A stretch of 64,000 nucleotides of DNA from JAUWCL01 sp964599375 (lineage in GTDB: Bacteria; Krumholzibacteriota; Krumholzibacteriia; Krumholzibacteriales; Krumholzibacteriaceae). The DNA is taken from NCBI GenBank assembly GCA_964599375.1, contig CAZREW010000017.1, forward strand, positions 1 through 64,000, written 5' to 3'. The translations under genes were made by a program, and so were the position numbers. This document shows positions 1 to 9,100 of this stretch, piece by piece (position 1 is the stretch's first letter; every line of letters begins with the position of its first letter). Below the pieces are notes generated by a model. It was not told where the DNA came from and did not search any database. It saw only the letters and a program-made list of their open reading frames with translations.

Positions 1-1
1 G

Positions 2-289
2 CAACAATTTCCTACTGATACTGGGCAAATTGACATCCTGGCGGTCAGCAAAGATCGCAAGAGACTGCTCGTTATAGAGCTGAAGAAGGGCAGAGCCAGC
101 GATGTAGTGGTAGGCCAGATACTTCGTTACATGGGTTTCGTCCAGGACGAACTCGCTGAGCCTGATCAAACTGTGCAAGGTGCTGTCATTGCGCTTGAAG
201 ATGATCAGCGGCTCAGGAGAGCTCTGGCGATGACTCCAAGCATCGATTTTTACCGATACCGTGTGAGTTTCAAGCTTGTAAAGGCGTGA
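2..289 (+). CDS. Endonuclease NucS/DUF91-like nuclease, C-terminal part (5' end outside window)
   Basis: The reading frame is open from the first bases and ends at 289, so only the last 95 residues are visible. They contain GQIDILAV followed about 20 residues later by VIELKKGRA, the D...ExK core of a PD-(D/E)XK nuclease, then VGQILRYMGFV. This spacing and wording are typical of the NucS/DUF91 C-terminal nuclease domain, which cuts branched, mismatched or single-stranded DNA. The N-terminal part that would separate true NucS from other DUF91 nucleases is missing. It is followed by an AT-rich gap before secD and is unlikely to be cotranscribed with it. Family call good, exact activity unknown. 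Confidence 0.7.
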   Translation, partial: QQFPTDTGQIDILAVSKDRKRLLVIELKKGRASDVVVGQILRYMGFVQDELAEPDQTVQGAVIALEDDQRLRRALAMTPSIDFYRYRVSFKLVKA

Positions 290-453
290 GAAACGAATAT
301 TTGGACAAAAAATAGTAGAATCCAGTTATTCTTCATTGAATCTGCAGGTTGGATAATCTCAAATATACGCACATATCCATGTGACATCGTTTCCTAGAAA
401 AATGGGATGCGATGACAAAGCCAGGCTTGAATTTGGGCTCACTCATTCCCCCA

Positions 454-482
454 TTGACATCGCACCCTCAAATGTACTAAAT
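454..482 (+). promoter_or_regulatory. Possible promoter upstream of secD
   Basis: The gap 290-582 is clearly richer in A/T than the flanking genes. It holds a perfect TTGACA at 454-459 and a weak TACTAA/CTAAAT -10-like element near 475-482 (spacer 15-17 bp). Nothing else recognisable was seen in this gap. The position, about 100 bp before the secD start, fits a promoter for secD-secF, but the -10 match is poor. Confidence 0.3.
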
Positions 483-582
483 TCTTCTCTCTATACCAGA
501 TTGGGGAGAAGTGCGCCCCGAGGGGTTCCCCCGATTCATCAATAATGTATGATTCATACGGATCTGGATAAAGCGAGGTAAC

Positions 583-2310
583 GTGAGCAGGAATCTCAGG
601 TTCAAGGTGATATTGGTCTTTATAGTGCTTATAGCGTCGCTGTGGGCCCTGTATCCGACCTTTCGGGTGTTGACGATGAAGCCGGCCGAGCGGAACTCGA
701 TGGAGATCGAGGATCCCGAGGCGTACGACAAGCTGATCCGCAAGGCCATCAAGCCCGGCCTGGACCTCAAGGGCGGGATGTACCTGGTCCTCGAGGTGGA
801 TGATTCCCAGCTCGCCGAGGATGAGAGGGTCGATGTGATCGACCGGGCCCTGCAGGTCATCCGCAACCGTGTCGACCAGTTCGGCGTCTCCGAGCCCGAT
901 ATCAAGCGCGAGGGCGAGAAGCGCATCATCGTACAGCTGCCCGGCCTCCAGGACGCCGAGCGCGCAAAGAGGCTGATCGGACAGACGGCGATGCTCCAGT
1001 GGCAGCTCGTCATGCAGCAGGCAGAGGTCGCAGGCGTCCTCCAGAAGATCGACCGGGCCCTTAAGTCCTCATCGCTCGGGGACTCGCTCGAGGTGGTCGA
1101 GCCCACCGAGGGGGAGACCGAGATGGGGGCCCTGGTGCCCGCCGATTCGGCCGCGGCCGACACGGCGGCGCCTCCGGTGCCGACATTCCTCGACTCGACG
1201 ATGCTCGCGCAGCAGACCGAGACTCCCCTGGGAGCGCTTCCGCTGCAGACGATCAACAAGGACAGGCCGTTCACCTCGCTCCTGACCGATTTTTACCGCG
1301 ACTGGCTGGTCGTCTACGAGGACAATATCCCCAGGGTGCGAAAGCTCCTCGCCCGGCCCGAGGTGCTGGCGGCCATTCCCAAGGACGCCCAGTTCGTGTG
1401 GTTCGACGAGTGGGTGACCCTCCCCGAAGGGGGCAGGGCGAAGTACCTCTTCCTGCTGTCCAAGACCGACATGGTCTCCGGCTCGAACCTCCAGACCGCC
1501 GTTCCCCAGCCCGACCCGCAGAGCCCCCAGCGGCTGATCGTCAACTTCCAGTTCAACAGGAAGGGCGGACGCGAGCTGGCGAGGTTCACAGGGCGGAACG
1601 TCGGGCGGTTCACGGCGATAGTACTCGATGGCAAGATAAGAAGTTACCCCGTCATAAGGTCGAAGATACCTGACGGGCGCGGATATATAGAGGGCAGCTT
1701 CACCGACGAGGAGGCCAGGGACCTCTCGGTCATCCTGCGCGCCGGCGCCCTGCCCGCCGACCTGATCCCCCGCGAGGAAAGGACGGTCGGACCGAGCCTC
1801 GGCTCCGACTCGATCCGCCAGGGCGTGCGCGCCGCGCTGCTCGGCCTCATCGTGGTGATCCTCTTCATGATCGTCTACTACAAGGTCTCCGGCATCATCG
1901 CCGGGGTGGCCCTTGTGTTCAACCTCGTGATCCTCTTCGGGGCGCTCGCCTACCTGGGCGCGGCGCTGACGCTGCCCGGCATCGCCGGGGTGATCCTGAC
2001 GATCGGCATGGGCATCGACGCGGCCGTGCTGATCTTCGAGAGGATCCGCGAGGAGATCAGGAAGGAAAAGACGGTCCGCTCGGCGATCGACGCCGGGTAC
2101 GACAGGGCCTTCACGACGATCCTCGACGCGAACCTGACGACCCTGATCACGGCCGTCGTGCTGTGGCAGTTCGGAACGGGCCCGATCAAGGGGTTCGCCA
2201 CGACGCTGAGCATCGGCATCATCGCCAGCATGTTCACTGCGCTCGTGTTCAGCCGTATGGTATTCGATCTGTGGACAAAGAGCGGGCGCATAAAGAAGCT
2301 CAGTATATAG
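583..2310 (+). CDS. secD: Protein translocase subunit SecD
   Basis: SecD is the membrane subunit that, with SecF, uses proton motive force to pull preproteins through SecYEG and release them on the far side. The 575-aa product has an N-terminal membrane segment (about residues 8-28), the GLDLKGGMYLVLEV motif opening the first periplasmic domain, and a C-terminal block of five membrane segments from about 410. The conserved helix reads GIDAAVLIFERIREE; in most SecD proteins this is VDANVLIFERI, so the Asp is kept but the Asn is Ala. An acidic, Ala/Pro-rich stretch around residues 175-205 looks like a linker insertion. The GTG start at 583 follows a GAGG ribosome site. secF starts 24 bp downstream. 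Confidence 0.96.
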   Translation: MSRNLRFKVILVFIVLIASLWALYPTFRVLTMKPAERNSMEIEDPEAYDKLIRKAIKPGLDLKGGMYLVLEVDDSQLAEDERVDVIDRALQVIRNRVDQFGVSEPDIKREGEKRIIVQLPGLQDAERAKRLIGQTAMLQWQLVMQQAEVAGVLQKIDRALKSSSLGDSLEVVEPTEGETEMGALVPADSAAADTAAPPVPTFLDSTMLAQQTETPLGALPLQTINKDRPFTSLLTDFYRDWLVVYEDNIPRVRKLLARPEVLAAIPKDAQFVWFDEWVTLPEGGRAKYLFLLSKTDMVSGSNLQTAVPQPDPQSPQRLIVNFQFNRKGGRELARFTGRNVGRFTAIVLDGKIRSYPVIRSKIPDGRGYIEGSFTDEEARDLSVILRAGALPADLIPREERTVGPSLGSDSIRQGVRAALLGLIVVILFMIVYYKVSGIIAGVALVFNLVILFGALAYLGAALTLPGIAGVILTIGMGIDAAVLIFERIREEIRKEKTVRSAIDAGYDRAFTTILDANLTTLITAVVLWQFGTGPIKGFATTLSIGIIASMFTALVFSRMVFDLWTKSGRIKKLSI

Positions 2311-2334
2311 AGGCAATAATAACGAGGAGAAGAG

Positions 2335-3525
2335 ATGCAGTTCTTCGGTGAGACACATATTCATTTCTCGCGGCTCCGGTACAAGGCGTTCATCCTCTCG
2401 GGGATCTTCATCGTCGCCGGGCTGGTGTCGCTGGCGATAAAGGGCGGCCCCAGGCTCAGCATCGACTTCGAGGGGGGCACGCTGATCCAGGTCAGGTTCG
2501 ACCAGCCCGTGCCGATCGGCGAACTTCGCCAGACCGTAAAGGACGCCGGGTACGACGGGGGCGACATCCAGGAGTTCGGCGCCCATAACGAGTACCTGAT
2601 CACGATCGAGAAGATCAGCGAGGCGGGGCTCGCGTCCGAGATCCTGATGCAGGCCCTCGAAGGCGCCTACCCGAAGGCAGGCTGGCAGGTCCTCTCGTCG
2701 CAGGAGCTCCCGCCCGACATCTCGGCAAAGTTCGAGGGAGGCAACCTCGTGATCGTGAGCGCCGACTCGATCCCGCCGATCGAGACGCTCAAGAGCGAGG
2801 TCAGGTCGCGCGGCGTGGGAGTCGTCGAGCTGACCAAGGAAACCTCTACCACGGCGGCGTTCAGCCTGCCGTATCTCGGCGTGGAGGCCCAGGCGGTCGG
2901 CAAGATCACCAACGCGATGAAGGCGCGGTTCCCCGACAGGGCCATCGAGATCCGCCGCACCGAGTCGGTGGGGCCGAAGATCGGTGAGGAGCTCAAGAAC
3001 AGGACCTGGGCGGCGATCCTCATATCGCTCTTCGGGATCCTCGTGTACATCTCGTGGAGGTTCGAGTTCAAGTTCGCCGTGGGCGCCATCGTGGCGCTGA
3101 TCCACGACGTGATCATCACGGTCGGCATCTTCTCGATCCTGAACAAGGAGATATCGCTGGTGATCGTCGCCGCGCTGCTGACGATCGTCGGTTACTCGCT
3201 CAACGACACGATCGTGGTCTTCGACAGGATCAGGGAGAACTTCAGCCTCAGGCGCCGCGAGACATACGAGAGCATGATAGACATCTCGATCAACGAGTCG
3301 CTCAGCCGTACGATAATCACATCGCTGACGACGCTTATAGTGGTGCTCTTCCTCTATTTTTTCGGGGGAGAGGTAATCCACGACTTCGCCTTCGCGCTGC
3401 TGGTCGGTATCGTAGTGGGAACGTACTCGTCGATATTCGTCGCGAGCCCGATACTGATCGAGTGGCAGAACAGGCTGACGGGCCGGAAGAAGGCTGTCGC
3501 CCAGAAGGCCACGGCCAAGGCATAA
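2335..3525 (+). CDS. secF: Protein translocase subunit SecF
   Basis: Partner of SecD in the SecDF complex. The 396-aa protein has a first membrane segment at about residues 14-33, the SIDFEGGTLIQVRF motif of the SecF periplasmic domain, and five C-terminal membrane segments. Among these is IVGYSLNDTIVVFDRIREN, the SecF signature with the conserved Asp. The ATG at 2335 follows GAGGAGAAG at a proper distance. It lies 24 bp after secD in the same orientation, so the two are almost certainly one transcript. The length is slightly above the usual 300-330 aa because of a longer periplasmic domain (about residues 100-210). Confidence 0.96.
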   Translation: MQFFGETHIHFSRLRYKAFILSGIFIVAGLVSLAIKGGPRLSIDFEGGTLIQVRFDQPVPIGELRQTVKDAGYDGGDIQEFGAHNEYLITIEKISEAGLASEILMQALEGAYPKAGWQVLSSQELPPDISAKFEGGNLVIVSADSIPPIETLKSEVRSRGVGVVELTKETSTTAAFSLPYLGVEAQAVGKITNAMKARFPDRAIEIRRTESVGPKIGEELKNRTWAAILISLFGILVYISWRFEFKFAVGAIVALIHDVIITVGIFSILNKEISLVIVAALLTIVGYSLNDTIVVFDRIRENFSLRRRETYESMIDISINESLSRTIITSLTTLIVVLFLYFFGGEVIHDFAFALLVGIVVGTYSSIFVASPILIEWQNRLTGRKKAVAQKATAKA

Positions 3526-3570
3526 AGGCCATCGACACAGACTGCAGTCAGATTTCGGAAGGAGCAGGAT

Positions 3571-4086
3571 TTGGTCTCGGTACTTCAACACACGGGGCTG
3601 GTCCTGCTCTTTCTTTTGATATTCCTCGTCGACCTGCTGATATTCGCCGGGCTGCCGGGGGGCTGGATAGGCCTCGGGATAATCTTCATATACGACCTGG
3701 CGAGCGGCTTTCACACGGTCGGGTGGCCGTGGTGGATCGTCTTCGGCGCGCTGCTGGCCGTAGGGGAGATCATCGAGGCTTTTCTCGGCACGGCGGTGGC
3801 CCTGAAGAAGGGCGCTTCGAAGTGGGGGGCGCTCGGGGCCTTTGTCGGGGGGATCGTCGGGGCGATACTGGGGACCTCTGTGATGCCGGTCATCGGGAGC
3901 GTCGTCTTCGGGCTCTTTGGCGCGTTCGCAGGGGCGGTCGTCGCCGAATATATCCTCTACAGCCGCATGGACGAGGCGCTTCGGACCGGGTTCTGGGCCT
4001 TCGTCGGGAAGCTCTGGGCGTATTTCGTGAAGTACGCGCTGGCGCTGGTGGCGCTGGTGATCTTTATCATCCGGTCGTGGCGGTGA
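3571..4086 (+). CDS. DUF456 family membrane protein
   Basis: A 171-aa very hydrophobic protein with alternating membrane helices and Gly-rich turns (GLPGGWIGLGIIF, GALGAFVGGIVGAILGT, VVFGLFGAFAGAVVAEY). This is the pattern of DUF456 proteins, which have no assigned function. The start is a TTG at 3571, chosen because GGAAGGAG lies 6 nt upstream and no better ATG exists. It sits 45 bp behind secF in the same direction and may ride on the secDF transcript. The link to secretion is only positional. Confidence 0.8.
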   Translation: MVSVLQHTGLVLLFLLIFLVDLLIFAGLPGGWIGLGIIFIYDLASGFHTVGWPWWIVFGALLAVGEIIEAFLGTAVALKKGASKWGALGAFVGGIVGAILGTSVMPVIGSVVFGLFGAFAGAVVAEYILYSRMDEALRTGFWAFVGKLWAYFVKYALALVALVIFIIRSWR

Positions 4087-4142
4087 CGGGGAGATAGCTT
4101 CTTTTCCGACATAATTATCCAGGCACATTTAAATCATCTATA

Positions 4143-4182
4143 TTGATGCCGCTTCCGTGGTGTGGTATATTATATACCACAC
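4143..4182 (+). promoter_or_regulatory. Promoter with overlapping palindromic operator of the XRE-zeta gene
   Basis: TTGATG at 4143-4148 and TATATT at 4166-4171 form a -35/-10 pair with exactly 17 bp between them. A perfect inverted repeat, GTGTGGTATA (4160-4169) and TATACCACAC (4173-4182) around a 3-bp centre, covers the -10 box and the predicted transcription start near 4178. A symmetric site in this place is what an autorepressor of the HTH-XRE type binds, and the first product downstream carries such a domain. Binding itself is inferred. Confidence 0.7.
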
Positions 4183-4203
4183 ATGCCGAAGAGGAGACTG
4201 ATC

Positions 4204-5178
4204 ATGTTCGGCGAGATGGTCAAGGCGCGTCGGGCTGAGCTGGGGCTGACACTCAGGGAGTTCTGCCGAAGGCTCGGGGAGGACCCGAGCAACTGGAGCA
4301 AGGTCGAGAGGGGGATCCTGAGGCCGCCCGTTAGCAGGGAGAAGCTTCGGCGTATCGCCGGGGTCCTGGGCATCAGCGAAGGCTCGGCCGAGTGGGAGGG
4401 GCTGGTCGACGCGGCTGTCATCGGCTCCGGGGAGATCCCCTCGTATGTCATGGAGAACAGGGAGGTGTACGGCACACTTCCCGAGCTGTTCAGGGCGATC
4501 GGGGGCGCTTCCCTGACGGCCGAAGAGATCCGGCGGATGGTCGAACGGTTGAAAGAAGGCGGCCTGGATGATACGGATGGGGTCGTCGATGAGCGGACTG
4601 AAAGAAAAGCGATAGTGGTGGCCGGGCCCAACGGCGCAGGGAAGACGACCTTCGTGCGCGAATATCTCGTCGGGCATGACATCCCGTACATCAGCGCCGA
4701 CGCGATCGCCGAGAGCATGACCGGTGGAGATATAAGAGATGTCGCCCTGTCTGCCGGAAAGATGTTTTTCGCAGAACTGCGTGACGCTGTTTCAGCAGGC
4801 AGGAGCTTCGCCGTGGAGACCACGCTCTCGGGGATGGGATTCCGGCGCCTTCTAAACGCAATGAAACAGGAGCGGTATGGAGTGAGTATCATCTTCATCT
4901 ATCTCGATAATCCGGGGTTCTGCGTCACCAGGATCGTGGAGCGGACAAGAAGAGGAGGGCATCATGTGCCCGAGGGGGATGTGGTCCGGCGCTTTCACAG
5001 AAGTGTCGCCAATTTCTGGAAGATGTACAGGTTCGAAGCGGACGACTGGCATCTCGTATGTAATACAGCGCAGGAATTCATAGAGGTGGCCAGGGGATGC
5101 GGGGGCGAGCGCCTCGTGTTCGATCCGGAGTCTTGTGATGCATTGCTTGAATCGGAAGGATTGAGTGATGAAAAGTAG
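4204..5178 (+). CDS. Single-chain XRE HTH-zeta toxin (PezA-PezT-like) fusion protein
   Basis: The 324-aa product joins two parts normally made as separate proteins. Residues about 1-65 are an XRE helix-turn-helix (MVKARRAELGLTLREFCRRL, then DPSNWSKVERG). From about residue 135 follows a zeta-toxin/AAA P-loop domain: Walker A GPNGAGKTT, ISADAIAE with the conserved Asp, ETTLSG with the conserved Glu, and RTRRGGHHVPEGDVVRRF with the Arg residues. Zeta toxins phosphorylate UDP-GlcNAc-type sugars and block cell-wall synthesis. The ATG at 4204 is preferred over an ATG at 4183 because GAGGAG lies 7 nt before it. A 64-aa gene overlaps its end. Whether the fused protein is toxic, or self-restrained, cannot be read from sequence. 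Confidence 0.8.
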   Translation: MFGEMVKARRAELGLTLREFCRRLGEDPSNWSKVERGILRPPVSREKLRRIAGVLGISEGSAEWEGLVDAAVIGSGEIPSYVMENREVYGTLPELFRAIGGASLTAEEIRRMVERLKEGGLDDTDGVVDERTERKAIVVAGPNGAGKTTFVREYLVGHDIPYISADAIAESMTGGDIRDVALSAGKMFFAELRDAVSAGRSFAVETTLSGMGFRRLLNAMKQERYGVSIIFIYLDNPGFCVTRIVERTRRGGHHVPEGDVVRRFHRSVANFWKMYRFEADDWHLVCNTAQEFIEVARGCGGERLVFDPESCDALLESEGLSDEK

Positions 5179-5362
5179 ACTGTTCGATCCCGGTTTCGCC
5201 AGGCAGTCTGCCGAGATCCGGCGGATCGGCAGCCGGGCGGTCAAGAAGGCCCAGGAGGAAAACCGCCGGCTGGGCATCCCCAACACATACTTCATCAACG
5301 GGCATACGTACTACGAGCTTCCCGACGGCACGCTCAGCCTCGAGGACCCGTGGGATAAATGA
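5168..5362 (+). CDS. Small conserved partner of zeta-like toxin gene
   Basis: A 64-aa protein overlapping the toxin fusion by 11 nt, so probably translationally coupled. It reads SRLFDPGFARQSAEIRRIGS, then AVKKAQEENRRLGIPNTY, then FINGHTYYELPDGTLS. I recognise the pattern KKAQEENRRLGIPN...YELPDGT as one that often sits beside P-loop/zeta-type toxin genes, from memory and not from a search. It has no catalytic motif and no membrane segment. A role as antitoxin or accessory factor is inferred from position only. A GTG three bases upstream (5165) is an alternative start. Confidence 0.65.
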   Translation: MKSRLFDPGFARQSAEIRRIGSRAVKKAQEENRRLGIPNTYFINGHTYYELPDGTLSLEDPWDK

Positions 5363-5389
5363 AAGGTGTCTACGATCGGCCTCACCGCT

Positions 5390-5438
5390 GTCCACTTTCG
5401 GGGACGCGATTCTACTAAAGTGGACACTTTTCTCTTTT
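5390..5438 (+). terminator. Hairpin and T-rich run after the toxin island
   Basis: GTCCACTTT (5390-5398) and AAAGTGGAC (5417-5425) are perfect 9-bp inverted repeats around an 18-nt loop, followed by the T-rich run ACTTTTCTCTTTT. This could end the toxin transcript. The same motif also resembles the solitary ends left by insertion elements, so it may instead be a mobile-element scar. The surrounding 5363-5500 is lower in GC than its neighbours. Confidence 0.4.
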
Positions 5439-5634
5439 CTGATGGTGTAACTCCTTATTCTACAATGGCGTGTTTCGGCACGTCTCATGCGATTAACCTT
5501 CTTTTGGGCCAGTGCGGCATGGGAGAGGTATGCCCTGCCGCGTTTCCGCCCGGCAGCCGGGGGATACGCCGATACGCGGCGGACGATCCGGCGGCCAGCC
5601 GCCCCGGCGCGGGAGATATCGACCGGAGCAACTT

Positions 5635-6153
5635 ATGGCATCAGTGCGAATGACCAGGCTGACAGCGGCGCTTATCGTGATACCGGCCCTGCTGCTTCTT
5701 GCCGCCACGCCCGCCTTCTCACAGGAGAGGAGCATCCCGGACAAGCGGAAGATCGAGAAGAGGAAGCCGGCGGCGGCCTCGTCGCAGGATCCCCTGAAGG
5801 TCTTCAAGGGGCTGGAGCGCGCCTGGCAGAAGAAGAACGCCGACGACATCGCCTCGTACGCGGGCGAGGGGCGCGTATTCCTAGACGTGCGCGGCATCGG
5901 CAAGAAGGGTGGCTACTACAGCAGGTCGCAGGTCAAGTACCTCTTCAAGGACATGTTCAGGACCGACGACCAGGTCAAGTTCGAGTTCATCAAGTTCCAG
6001 AATCTGGAAGAGCCAGACAGGAAGGTCTACGGGATAGCTTACAGGAGCTGTAAAAACAATCGCAGCGGCAAGGTCTTTCAGGATAAGGTTTACGTTACGC
6101 TGGGGCGCGAGGGCCCCTCTTGGGTCGTGGCCGAGATAAAGACCACACGTTGA
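5635..6153 (+). CDS. Secreted DUF4783/NTF2-like protein
   Basis: A 172-aa exported protein. After MASVRMTRL there is a hydrophobic stretch ending in ATPAFSQE, a clear signal peptide with cleavage after AFS or similar. The mature part has the layout of DUF4783/NTF2-like proteins: LKVFKGLERAWQKKNADDIA, then GGYYSRSQVKYLFKDMF, a central strand region, and KVYVTLGREGPSWVVAEIK at the end. This family, known mainly in FCB bacteria, has no assigned function. The ATG at 5635 has GGAG 6 nt upstream; a second ATG at 5650 is possible. The giant kinase gene begins 34 bp later in the same direction. Confidence 0.7.
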   Translation: MASVRMTRLTAALIVIPALLLLAATPAFSQERSIPDKRKIEKRKPAAASSQDPLKVFKGLERAWQKKNADDIASYAGEGRVFLDVRGIGKKGGYYSRSQVKYLFKDMFRTDDQVKFEFIKFQNLEEPDRKVYGIAYRSCKNNRSGKVFQDKVYVTLGREGPSWVVAEIKTTR

Positions 6154-6187
6154 TCCCGGCCGACGGTTTTACGGGAGACACTTAGCC

Positions 6188-9100
6188 GTGGACGCAAAGC
6201 GAGAGAATAAGATATTCCTGTCGGTCCTCTGGGTGTTCCTCGTATCGGCTCTTGTATTCTTCTTTATCTACATCGCGGCAGGCAGGATCGGGCTCGCGCC
6301 CTCGGTCTGGTTCATGTTCCTGCTTCTCGACCTCGGCTTTATCATCTTTCTCTTCGTCCCGCTGCCGGGCAGGCAGAAGGCGGGCGGGAGGAAAGCGCCG
6401 CGCAGGCAGGAGTGGTACCCGCGCGACCTCGGCGAGATCGTCGAGAAGCGAGGCGACGCCGTCTCCGAGGATCCCGGGATGCTAAGGCCCGGCAGGGCCG
6501 TAGGCCCCGTGCCCCTTATCCCCCTTCTGATACTCCTTGTCGTCATCCTGCTGGCCGCCCCGTTCGGGAGCGGCGAGGAGGCGTGGGACAAGAGGGAGAC
6601 CGGCCGCCTCACCTCGATTTACGGCGAGGCGGCAGGCATGCTCGCCGGCCTCGAGAGCAAGCTCGGCGATGTCGGTGCCGAGGCGGCGGAGTTGCTCGGG
6701 CGCTGGGAGATCACGAAGTCCGACGATCCGGCGCGGATCGAGATGATACACGCGATAGACTCGCTCGCCGCCTCGGCCTCGGCCGGGCTCGAGCCGGTCT
6801 CCGAGCTCGGCATACAGGTCTTCAACGCGGGAGGGAACAGGCTCGCCTGGGGCGGGAGGCCGAGATACGACGGGCGCCAGGACACGAGGGCCGACGCGAC
6901 GAAGCTGTTCATCGCCAGCGCGCGCCTCTTCACAGTGCTCGTGCGCGAGATCCCGCTCGAGTCGGGCGGAAGGGTCGTCGTCGACCTGCCGCTCGAGGTA
7001 AACTACAGGATAAGCAACCGGTTCCTGCGCAGCACGAGCCTCGGGGAGATCGTCGGCGCAAGGCACGGAGTCGACGTCGAGTTCAGCTACTGGATGGGGC
7101 GGCACGGCAGCCGCACGATCGAGGGCGAGGATGAGGGAGACATCCCGCAGGCGGCGAGGACCTCTGACGGAGCGGTAAGGGTGACGGGGCTGCTGCGTTC
7201 TGCGGACGGGCAGCCACTCGCCAGGCTCACGGTCCGAGGCGAGACGTACGAAGCGGCAGCGGCAGGCGCCGCGGGCAGGAGGGCCACGTGGGCCGGCCTG
7301 CTTCTGACCCTCTCCGTGATAGTGATAGCCCGCTGGATCTACAACGGGTGGGGAAAGAGGAGGCCGGGCGGCGAGAGCAACCTGCGCGCATTCGCCAGGC
7401 GGGTCGTCCTGCTCGTCTTCTTCATAGGGATAATCCGATATCTCCTGCTGCGGCTCGAGATGCCGGGCGGGATATTCGGGATAGACCTTTTCGACTCGGC
7501 GCTCTTCGCCGACGACGCGCCGGGCGGGCTGATGCGCACAGCGGGCGACTACCTCGTCTCGGCGGCGTTCCTGCTCGCGCTCGTCTTCGGGATCGTCAAG
7601 TCGTTCAGGACCTACTACGGCGGGATACTCGAGAAACAGATATCGAGGGGCGCGCCGTTCGACGCGCTGCGCATGGCCGTCCGCGCGGTCCTCCTGGCCG
7701 CCGTGCTCGCCGGGGCGGCGTACGGTTCGACGCTCATCGTCTCGAGGACCGTGCTCAACTCGAACCCCAGGCTGATCGGTCTCGACGCGGGGTTCTTCAG
7801 CATCCCCGCGCTCACGCTTCACACGGCGCTGCTCTTCTCGGTGGCCGCCGTCTTCATCGCGGCCATCTTCCTCTTCAGGCTCCTTCTGAGCTGGGGAGGC
7901 GGGCCGAAGGGCGAAGCGCTGCTCTCGTCCGCGCTGGGCCTGGCCGCCGTCTATTTCCTTGTCCACCCGCACTGGTCGGCGCTCGTCGCGGCGGCGGCGC
8001 TGATCTTCCTTTCGGCGAGGATCTTCCCGCTCCTTCGCAAGGAGGAGGTCCTCTCGGTCGTCTTCGCGTCGTTCTTCCTCGTGCTGATCTGCTCGGTAGT
8101 GATATACGGGGTCGGAACGAAGGCTTACGACGAGATAAGGAGGGGAAAGATCGAGGAACTCGCGGGCGACATCAACGACCCGCAGGAGAACATGTTCGAG
8201 ATGGCCCTGCAGTTCGGCATGGAGGAGATAGCCGCCGACAGGACGCTCGTCTCGAAGGCGATGTCGCATTCACAGTCGGCCGCGTTCGAGATATGGGCCG
8301 GGAGCGACCTGAGCGGGCTCGGCCGGCCGTGTGTCTTCGACGTCTACGACGCGGCGGGGGTGAGGTTCTCGAGCTTCTCGGTCGGCATCCCGTTCGAGAT
8401 AGCCGGCGTCTTCGACGACGGGGGGTACCCGCTCGAGAAGACCGGCGTGCTCAGCGTCGAGCGCGACAGCGACTTCGGCAAGGTCTATTACTTCGTCGGC
8501 GTGGCACCGATCCGCCACCCGAGCGGTAGGCTCGCCGGGCGGGTCGAGGTCAAGTGGCCTTACCACTTCGAGAACCCTTCCATGCTTACCAGCGCGGGGC
8601 CGGCCGCTCCCGAGATACTGCGCAACGTCGAGAGGGGCTCGGTGACGCCGAGGATAGACGAGCCGGAGAAGCTGCTGGTCGCGAGGGTCGAAGGTGGCCG
8701 CGTGCTCGAGTCCTCCGACCCGATGTTGCGCACCGGGACGCCGCTCGCGGGCAAGCCGGGGGAATGGTTCGTCTACGGCTCGGCCGAGGGGAAGTACTAC
8801 TGCGTCTACATCCCGGGAGACGGGCCGTCGCAGTACATCGTCGGGTACCTCTCGCCCGGGCTGAACGGAAGCGTCCTGATGTGGGCGACAGTGATATCTG
8901 TCGACATAATGATAACGATAGCATCGCTGGCGCTCCTGTTGCTCGTGCGCAAGCTCCCATTCTTCGGGAGCGTCACGCCCGACGTCTCGCTGCGCGGCGG
9001 GCTCGGGTTCAGGCGCAAGCTCCTTCTCTCGTTCACCGTCGTATCGATGATACCGGTCCTGCTGATGGGAGTCTTCTCGTCGCGCTACATCCGGTACAGG

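Noticed and set aside
1069..4128. Very long open frame on the minus strand across secD and secF
   Set aside because: It lies opposite well-supported genes, its product is a charged low-complexity Arg/Asp/Glu/Pro mix, and similar long shadows occur opposite most genes because GC-rich codons avoid stops on the other strand.
4162..4203. Upstream GTG or ATG starts for the XRE-zeta gene
   Set aside because: GTG 4162 lies inside the operator and before the predicted transcript start. ATG 4183 has no ribosome site, whereas 4204 has GAGGAG at the right distance.
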